This document shows positions 43,378 to 49,181 of a stretch of DNA of 49,181 nt, in pieces. The notes beneath the pieces are model-generated. The model made no database searches. It was not told the origin of the DNA and was given only the letters and a program-made list of their open reading frames with translations. The position numbers were made by a program, and so were the translations under genes. The stretch's first letter is position 1. Each line of letters begins with the position of its first letter. The DNA is from Sphingomonas sp. CCH10-B3 (GTDB taxonomy: Bacteria > Pseudomonadota > Alphaproteobacteria > Sphingomonadales > Sphingomonadaceae). Location of the stretch: assembly GCF_001556185.1 (NCBI RefSeq), contig NZ_LSIJ01000022.1, positions 1 to 49,181 on the forward strand, in the 5' to 3' direction.

Positions 43378-44430
43378 TCAGTGCGATCGACGCGGCGGGG
43401 CTTCGCTGAAGCGCCAGACGGTGCCTTTGGGAGTGACGAAAATCCCGGCCTGCGTGGCCGATTTGCCGCCCTCGAGCGCGTCGAGCAGCGGTTCGATGTT
43501 GGTCGCATCGGTAAAGTCGGGGCGCGTGATGCCGCTCACCAGCCGCACGTCGTGGATGGCGGCGCGCGCCAGCCTTCGTTTCAGCTCGCGCGGGAGGTCG
43601 GCAAGGTCGAGCCAGATTTGCACGTCAGGATCATCGACTGCTGCCGGCGTGACCTTGCGCGTCAACCAAAGCCAGCGCTCCATCGCGCGCAGCGCTGCCT
43701 CGGCTTCGGCGACGTGCTCGGCCGAATGCGCGAGCTGCGCGGGATCGAGCAGCGGGGTATTCGCCAGCAGCCCGCGAAACTGCGTGCGGTCGAACCGGCC
43801 ATCGGCGTTGCTGGGGTCATTGATGAACGGAATCGCGCTTTCGACCACGACCGACGCCAACTCGTGTCGCCGCCAGCCTAGCAGCGGACGAATGAGGTCG
43901 AGCGACCAGACGTCGGAGATCGCGGGATATTGACGGCGGACGACCTTCGATACGTCGACCGTCTGGCGTGCGCGAATGCCCGCCAGCCCCGCCACGCCCG
44001 AGCCGCGCGCCGCGCGCATCAGAAAGGTCTCGGCCTGGTCATCGGCATGATGCGCGGTCGCCAGCAGATGCGCGCCGACATCGATCGCCCAGTGCTCGAG
44101 CAGCCGGTATCGCTGGCGCCGCGCCCAGTCGTGCAGATTGTCGCGCGGGTCGCGGTGTTCATGGATTGCCAGCGTCGCATGCGGCACCCCCAATTGGGCG
44201 CACCACGTCGCGACCATCGCTGCCTCGTCGGCGCTTGCCGCCCGCAAACGGTGATCCACCGTCGCTGCCGCCACCTGCCCCGGAAACGCGGCCGCCGCCA
44301 GCGCGAGCATCGCCATGCTGTCAGGCCCGCCCGAGACCGCGAGTGCCAGCCGCCGGTCACCGATCGGCCCGGCCAGTGCTTCCACATCCCGCCGGAAGCG
44401 CGCAACCGGCGCCCCCGTCGGCAGGGTCAT
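43378..44430 (-). CDS. tilS: tRNA(Ile)-lysidine synthetase
   Basis: A 350-residue TilS. The PP-loop is LALAVSGGPDSMAML. The family stretch DHRLRAASADEA, the HHADDQAETFLMRAARGSGVAGL block and LDLIRPLLGWRR follow. It modifies cytidine 34 of tRNA-Ile(CAU) with lysine so that it reads AUA; it is essential. The C-terminal region is shorter than in E. coli TilS (432 residues). It begins one base after the cpoB stop, so the two are translated together, and ftsH follows. Confidence 0.94.
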   Translation of the reverse strand: MTLPTGAPVARFRRDVEALAGPIGDRRLALAVSGGPDSMAMLALAAAAFPGQVAAATVDHRLRAASADEAAMVATWCAQLGVPHATLAIHEHRDPRDNLHDWARRQRYRLLEHWAIDVGAHLLATAHHADDQAETFLMRAARGSGVAGLAGIRARQTVDVSKVVRRQYPAISDVWSLDLIRPLLGWRRHELASVVVESAIPFINDPSNADGRFDRTQFRGLLANTPLLDPAQLAHSAEHVAEAEAALRAMERWLWLTRKVTPAAVDDPDVQIWLDLADLPRELKRRLARAAIHDVRLVSGITRPDFTDATNIEPLLDALEGGKSATQAGIFVTPKGTVWRFSEAPPRRSH

Positions 44431-44431
44431 G

Positions 44432-45373
44432 TCACTTGCACTTTTCGGCGGTGCGGTTGCGCGCGACGTCGGCCTTCATCGTCGCGGTGATCTTCGCGCC
44501 ATAAACGTCGAGCAGTTCGTCATAGACTTTGCAAATGTCCGCCGACGGCTTGCCGAGCTGCTTCAGCGCGGCGGCGAGGTAGAACAGGCTGTCGGGCGCG
44601 CGTTCGCCGTCGTGGAAATTCTTGTAATTGTCGTAGAAGGCGTGGCTCGCGAGGCTCGGCTTGCCCTGATCGAGATAGGTCCGCCCCAGCAGATTCTGCG
44701 CCCAGCTTGCGCGCCGGTGCGTCGGATATTTGGCGACGACCTGCTTCAGCGGCACTTCGGCCTCGGGGTAGAGCTTGGCCTGCCACAGCCGATAGCCATA
44801 GACATAGAGGTCATCGGCAGCATCGCCGGTCGCGGGCTTTTCGATTGCGGCGACGCGCGAAGCGCGCGCGGGATCGAGTGCAGGCGTGGCCGGCTTTGCC
44901 GTCGTCGTTGCGGGCTTGGTGGCGGGGACAGTGGGCGGCACCGCTGGGCCAGTCGTGGCCGTTGCTGTCGACGACGCGCCGTCTTCCAGCGCTTTCAGCC
45001 GCGCATCGGTGGTCCGCTTGTACGCATTGAACGCTTCTTCGAGCACTTGCAGCTTGTACTGGTTCTGCTCGGTCTGGCTGGTCAGCGACGTCAGCTGGGC
45101 TTCAAGCGCGCTGACGCGGGCGGCGAGATCGCTGACGGCGCTGGTCGCCGGCACGCCGGGCGACTGCACCGGCTGGTCGGCAGGGGTGATGTCGGGCGCG
45201 AAATATTGCGCATTTCCGCCGGGAAAGACCTTGCGCTGGACCGCGCGCATCTCGCGCTCGAGCCGGTCGACCCGCCCCTCGATCGTGCTTTGCGCTCGCG
45301 CGGCGTCGCCTGCGACGATGGCCGCAACCATCAGGATTACTGTCAGAAATAGGTTACGCATCATCTTCCCCAT
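44432..45373 (-). CDS. cpoB: Tol-Pal system/cell division coordinator CpoB (YbgF)
   Basis: A 313-residue periplasmic protein: signal peptide (NLFLTVILMVAAIVAGDAARAQ), an N-terminal trimerising coiled coil (STIEGRVDRLEREMRAVQRKV, and LAARVSALEAQLTSLTSQ), an Ala/Thr/Pro-rich linker (AVPPTVPATKPATTTAKPAT), and C-terminal TPR repeats (about residues 200-310). This is the CpoB plan. Codons at 45373 and 45364 are both possible starts. Pal and TolB are not upstream; the RodZ-like gene is, although cpoB-tilS-ftsH is conserved. Confidence 0.9.
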   Translation of the reverse strand: MGKMMRNLFLTVILMVAAIVAGDAARAQSTIEGRVDRLEREMRAVQRKVFPGGNAQYFAPDITPADQPVQSPGVPATSAVSDLAARVSALEAQLTSLTSQTEQNQYKLQVLEEAFNAYKRTTDARLKALEDGASSTATATTGPAVPPTVPATKPATTTAKPATPALDPARASRVAAIEKPATGDAADDLYVYGYRLWQAKLYPEAEVPLKQVVAKYPTHRRASWAQNLLGRTYLDQGKPSLASHAFYDNYKNFHDGERAPDSLFYLAAALKQLGKPSADICKVYDELLDVYGAKITATMKADVARNRTAEKCK

Positions 45374-45422
45374 CGGCTCGCCGCGCTCGACTATAGCGGA
45401 CGCGGTTGCCGCCTTGCCAGCC

Positions 45423-46418
45423 CTATGGCGTCGGCGTCGGCGTCGCACCGGGCAGCGACGCTGCCGCCGCCGCATTCGCGCGGCGCGTCTCCTCCGCCCC
45501 GCTGACCGCAGCGGGTGCCGGTCGCCGGGCCGTGGCACGACGTTCGGACGCGCGCGGGCGCTCGCGCGACCGTTCGGGCACGGCCTGCGTCGACGTTCCT
45601 GCCGGCGCGACAGCAGCATCAGGCGCTGGCGCAGTACCGCGCGCGAGCAGCGCGGCCGCACTGACCTCGACATCTTTGATCGCGCGCTCGCCGGTGCCAA
45701 GCGGCGCCACTGCCGAGCCATTGACCGTCACGGTCAACTTGTCGGGGCGGCCGACATTGATCATCGGCTTCACGGCATCAGTGGGAATTTCATAGCGCTC
45801 GCCGGGCTTCATCTCGGCTTCGTACAGCGTCTGGTCGGCGGTGTAGATGCGCAGCCATACGACGTCATTGGCAGTCAGCACGACCTGCCCGCCAGTCGGC
45901 GCGGGCGGCATCGCGGCGACGGGCGACGGCTCGGGTGCCGCCGGGGCGCTATCGGTCACCGCCGGGGCCGATGTCGTATCGCCGCCCTGGAACAAATTGG
46001 TGCCATAGAACAGGCCGAGCGCCGCAACCACCAGCAGCGCCGCAATCGCACCGCCGACCGCCAGCCCGCGCGGCGGCAGGCGCTTGGGATCGGGCGTTTC
46101 ATAAGGCTGATACTGCGTCGTCGGGACGGGCGAACCGCGCTGGCCGCGGACTTCGCGACCGATCGCCACTTCGTCGAGCCCGACGACCCGCGCATAGGCC
46201 TTGGCAAAACCAACGGCATAGGTCGGCGACGGCAGCGCCGAGAAATCGGAATTCTCGATGCCCTCCAAATGGCGCATCGGCACACGGGTCCGCTCGGCGA
46301 TTTCGGCAAGCGACATGCCCTGCGCCTCGCGGGCGTCGCGCAGCCGTTCTCCGGCCGTCTTCGGAAAAAGCGTTGCCTCTTCGGCTGGCTCGCCGCCGGC
46401 CGCATTGCTGTCGGTCAT
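45423..46418 (-). CDS. rodZ: RodZ-like HTH/DUF4115 protein
   Basis: A 331-residue protein: a cytoplasmic helix-turn-helix (ERLRDAREAQGMSLAEIAERT, then VPMRHLEGIENSDFSALPSPTYAVGFAKAYARVVG), one membrane helix (about residues 118-140) and a periplasmic DUF4115 domain (VWLRIYTADQTLYEAEMKPGERY). The C-terminal 60 residues are a low-complexity Ala/Pro/Arg stretch ending GATPTPTP. RodZ links MreB to the cell wall machinery. It lies between ptsP and cpoB on the minus strand. Confidence 0.88.
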   Translation of the reverse strand: MTDSNAAGGEPAEEATLFPKTAGERLRDAREAQGMSLAEIAERTRVPMRHLEGIENSDFSALPSPTYAVGFAKAYARVVGLDEVAIGREVRGQRGSPVPTTQYQPYETPDPKRLPPRGLAVGGAIAALLVVAALGLFYGTNLFQGGDTTSAPAVTDSAPAAPEPSPVAAMPPAPTGGQVVLTANDVVWLRIYTADQTLYEAEMKPGERYEIPTDAVKPMINVGRPDKLTVTVNGSAVAPLGTGERAIKDVEVSAAALLARGTAPAPDAAVAPAGTSTQAVPERSRERPRASERRATARRPAPAAVSGAEETRRANAAAAASLPGATPTPTP

Positions 46419-46500
46419 GTCCTGCTCCCCGTGCCGCCGCGCGGCTTGTCACAGAGGCAATCGGCGCTGTCAACGCAGCCCGAGCGGATTTGCCGACCGC

Positions 46501-48771
46501 TCAACTCAGCTCGACCTTGTGCTCGGCGGCCCAGTCGCTCAGCGTCCCGCGCAGATCGCGGGGGGCTGCGGCCAGCACCGCCGGGATGTCGCGCGTTAGC
46601 GTGGCATGATCGAGCGAGCGGATCATCGCCTTGATCGGGCCGACTGCGGCGGGCGTGATCGACAGCCGCTCGATGCCGATCCCGATCAGCGCCATCGCCT
46701 CCAGCGCGCGCCCGCCCATTTCGCCGCACACCGCCAGATCGACGCCGTGCGCACGCGCCGGCCCGACAATGCGCGACAGGAACCGCAGGATCGACGGGCT
46801 CAGCCAGTCATAGCGCTCGGCGAGCTTCGGATTGGCGCGATCGGCCGCGAACAGGAACTGCGTCAAATCGTTCGTGCCGACCGACAGGAAATTGAGCTGT
46901 GGCAGCAGCACGTCGAGCATTTCGGCAAGCGCCGGCACTTCAAGCATTGCGCCGTAGCGGATTTCAGCGGGCAGCTTGCGCCCGCGGTCGGCAAGCCACG
47001 CCCGCTGGGCCTCGAATAGCGCGCGGGCCTCTTCGAACTCCCACGGCTCGGACACCATCGGGAACATCACGTTGAGCGTACGTCCCGCCGCGGCTTCGAT
47101 CAGCGCGCGCGCCTGCACCTTCATCAGCCCGCCGCGCTCCAGCGCCAGCCGCAGCGCGCGCCAGCCCATCGCCGGATTTTCCTCCGCGCCGCTGTCATCG
47201 CGCAGATAGGGCAGCACCTTGTCGCCGCCGATGTCGACGGTGCGGAAAATCACCGGGCGCTGCCCCGCCGCGTCGAGGACATCGCGATACAATCGCTGCT
47301 GGCGCTCGCGCTGCGGCAGCGTGGCCGACACGAGGAACTGGAATTCGGTGCGGAACAGCCCGATCCCGTCGGCGCCGGTCAGATCGAGTGCCGCGACATC
47401 GTCACGTAAGCCGGCGTTGACCATCAGCGTGATGCGCTTGCCGTCCATCGTGGTGGGCGGCAGCTCGCGCAGCGCCGCGAAGGACGCGCGCCGCTTCTGG
47501 CTCAGCAGCAGCTTGCCCTCGAAACTCTCTTCGATCGCCGGCGTCGGCCGCGCGAACACGGTGCCTGCCGTCACGTCGAGCAGCAGCAGATCGCCTTCGC
47601 TCACCAGCCGCCGCACATCGCGCACGCGGCCGAGCACCGGCACCCCCATCGCCCGCGCGACGATGGTGACGTGGGCGGTCAGCGACCCTTCTTCGAGGAT
47701 CACGCCCTTCAGCCGCCGCCGGTCATATTCGAGCAGTTCCGCCGGCCCGAGATTGCGCGCGATCAGGATCGAATCCTGCCGCAGCCCCATCTGTGCTGCC
47801 GTCCCCATCTGGCCCGACACGATCCGCAGCAACCGGTTCGCCAGATCCTCAAGGTCGTGCATCCGCTCGGCGAGCAGCGGGTCGTCGATCTGGCGCATCC
47901 GCATCCGCGTGCGCTGCTGCACGCGCTCGATCGCCGCTTCGGCCGTCAGGCCGCTGTCGATCGCCTCGTTGATCCGGCGGCTCCAGCCTTCGTCATAGGC
48001 GAACATCTTGTAGGTTTCGAGCACGGCCTCATGCTCGCCGCCGACGCCGAATTCGGCCTGCGCCGCCATCCGTTCGATCTGCTCGCGCATCCGGTCGAAC
48101 GCGGCATAGACGCGGTGGCGCTCGGCCTCGGTATCCTCGGCAACGGTATGGTCGATGGTGATGCGCGGCTGGTGAAAGACTGCCACGCCCCGCGCCATGC
48201 CGTCGACCAGCTTCAGCCCCGCGATCCGCGTCGCATTCTGCGGCGCCGGGCGCGCGGCGACGGCGGTGTCGTCGATCAGGTCGGCATTGGCGATCAGCTC
48301 GGCGAGCACCATCGCCACGGTCTGCAGCGCCTCGATCTCGACATCGGCATAGCGGTGCGGGTCGGCATGCTGAACGCAAAGCACGCCGACCGCGCGCTCG
48401 CGTCGGATGATCGGCACGCCGGCAAAGCTGTGGAACTTCTCCTCACCGGTTTCGGGACGATAGGCGAAATCGGGATGGCTTGCTGCTTCGTCGAGATTGA
48501 GCGGTTCGTTCTCCTCGGCGATCGTGCCGACGAGGCCCTCGCCGAGCGCCAGCTTTGTGACATGGACGGCGGCCTGATCGAGCCCTTGCGTCGCGAACAG
48601 TTCGAGCACGCCTTCGCGCAGCAGATAGATTGAGCAGACCTCGCTGGCGGTTGCATCGCCGATGATCTGGACGACCTGATTCAGCTTCGCCTGCGCCGTC
48701 GTCCGCGCGGCCATCACGTCGTGCAGGCGGACCAGAATTTCGCGGGCAGAGGCGGCGGCGGACAGGGGCAT
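46501..48771 (-). CDS. ptsP: Phosphoenolpyruvate-protein phosphotransferase PtsP (EI-Ntr)
   Basis: A 756-residue EI-Ntr: an N-terminal GAF domain (residues about 15-160) and the EI core. The phosphoacceptor is in VILEEGSLTAHVTIVARAMG, His367. FRTEFQFLV, VFPMVSEPWEF and VCGEMGGRALEAM supply the PEP site and catalytic cysteine. It phosphorylates NPr in the nitrogen-related PTS. Its canonical partners NPr and EIIA-Ntr are not in the window. The GAF domain would sense small molecules (glutamine and 2-oxoglutarate in E. coli). Confidence 0.94.
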   Translation of the reverse strand: MPLSAAASAREILVRLHDVMAARTTAQAKLNQVVQIIGDATASEVCSIYLLREGVLELFATQGLDQAAVHVTKLALGEGLVGTIAEENEPLNLDEAASHPDFAYRPETGEEKFHSFAGVPIIRRERAVGVLCVQHADPHRYADVEIEALQTVAMVLAELIANADLIDDTAVAARPAPQNATRIAGLKLVDGMARGVAVFHQPRITIDHTVAEDTEAERHRVYAAFDRMREQIERMAAQAEFGVGGEHEAVLETYKMFAYDEGWSRRINEAIDSGLTAEAAIERVQQRTRMRMRQIDDPLLAERMHDLEDLANRLLRIVSGQMGTAAQMGLRQDSILIARNLGPAELLEYDRRRLKGVILEEGSLTAHVTIVARAMGVPVLGRVRDVRRLVSEGDLLLLDVTAGTVFARPTPAIEESFEGKLLLSQKRRASFAALRELPPTTMDGKRITLMVNAGLRDDVAALDLTGADGIGLFRTEFQFLVSATLPQRERQQRLYRDVLDAAGQRPVIFRTVDIGGDKVLPYLRDDSGAEENPAMGWRALRLALERGGLMKVQARALIEAAAGRTLNVMFPMVSEPWEFEEARALFEAQRAWLADRGRKLPAEIRYGAMLEVPALAEMLDVLLPQLNFLSVGTNDLTQFLFAADRANPKLAERYDWLSPSILRFLSRIVGPARAHGVDLAVCGEMGGRALEAMALIGIGIERLSITPAAVGPIKAMIRSLDHATLTRDIPAVLAAAPRDLRGTLSDWAAEHKVELS

Positions 48772-48833
48772 AAACCCGGACTATCAGAAAGGCGGCGGCG
48801 TTAACAGCAGCCCCGACCCGGGGTGGCGCTGCA

Positions 48834-49181
48834 TCAGCGCAGGATCACGTCGCCGTGGGTCACCGTGATCCGCCAGCGGAATTCGACGCGCTGGCCATCG
48901 ATCGGCCGCCCGTCGCGCTTGCCCGGCGCCATCCGCAGCAGCGGGACGGCAGCCAGCACCGCACGCCGGAGCCCGGGATAAAACGGCGTTTCCTTGAGCA
49001 CCCGGCACGTCACCCGCGTGCTGAGCGCAATCGCGCATTGCATCCGGTAATCGACTTCGAGCGATCCCTGCATGAGTTCGGGATCGACGAGCGGGAAGAA
49101 TTCGTCGTCGGTGACCTTGTGCAGCCAGCGCGGCGGCACAGTGCCGGGCGAACCGCCCCCGCCCGAATCGAGGTCATAGAC
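48834..49181 (-). CDS. TonB C-terminal-like domain protein (5' end outside the window)
   Basis: About 115 residues are visible, open to the window edge, so the N-terminus is missing. The segment TRVTCRVLKETPFYPGLRRAVLAAVPLLRMAP, then GQRVEFRWRITVTHGD is the two-strand, helix and strand pattern of TonB C-terminal-like domains. A Gly-rich linker (SGGGGSPG) precedes it. The function is not known: many such proteins in sphingomonads are exported and not true TonB. The stop at 48834 is 62 bases before the ptsP start. Confidence 0.68.
   Translation of the reverse strand, partial: VYDLDSGGGGSPGTVPPRWLHKVTDDEFFPLVDPELMQGSLEVDYRMQCAIALSTRVTCRVLKETPFYPGLRRAVLAAVPLLRMAPGKRDGRPIDGQRVEFRWRITVTHGDVILR

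Overview
The window is high-GC (roughly two thirds G+C by eye), densely coded chromosomal DNA. It most resembles a Sphingomonadales alphaproteobacterium such as Sphingomonas or a relative. The reasons are the yfgM-bamB-der order, coq7 next to dsbB, the proA-nadD-rsfS-rlmH-envC-ctpA order, cpoB-tilS-ftsH, small four-helix proteins ending in GWLR, and palindromic elements built on CTGAGCTTGTCGAAG. I saw no rRNA, tRNA, CRISPR array, insertion sequence or prophage, and no gene-free stretch longer than about 300 bases.

Layout. 1-4475: end of accB, accC, an exported S9 peptidase and an alpha/beta hydrolase. 4489-6301: a compact arsenic operon, arsR-arsI-arsC-aqpS, with a 13-bp dyad over the arsR start and no efflux pump. 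6323-12220: a kelch-like lipoprotein, purL, a small membrane protein, a nitroreductase and a DUF418 membrane protein. 12220-13002: iron storage genes bfd and bfr behind two Fur-like dyads. 12999-18066 (minus strand): an orphan Hpt protein, then yfgM-bamB-der-tusA-like and panB. 18131-18837: a lower-GC two-gene cassette (membrane protein plus small XRE regulator) under a perfect 12-bp dyad. 18834-20686: small minus-strand genes (four-helix protein, MOSC, DUF427, YffB).

20809-25754 holds ilvD divergent from leuB-leuC-leuD. A terminator-like hairpin sits in the leuB leader. The 3' end of leuC carries a 53-bp perfect inverted repeat that replaces the normal C-terminus and shifts the frame. 25697-28034: an ABC1/UbiB-type kinase and an overlapping DCC-DUF427 pair. 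Two 93-bp palindromic REPIN-like elements (28063-28155 and 29010-29102) flank a DJ-1/PfpI gene. 29124-32267: membrane proteins and one secreted protein. 32302-39279 (minus): proA, a ParD/ParE-like toxin-antitoxin pair lodged directly in front of nadD, then rsfS, rlmH, envC, ctpA, dsbB and coq7. 39365-41305: a DUF3667 protein and a tandem pair of small secreted cysteine-containing paralogs. 41359-49181 (minus): ftsH, tilS, cpoB, a RodZ-like protein, ptsP and a truncated TonB-C-like gene.

Most of the window is housekeeping: fatty acid, purine, leucine/valine, pantothenate and NAD synthesis, outer-membrane assembly, ribosome maturation and cell division. The accessory interest lies in the arsenic operon, the XRE cassette, the ParDE pair, the paired palindromes and above all the rearranged leuC. 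All assignments come from reading the sequence and remembered family motifs; no database search was run.
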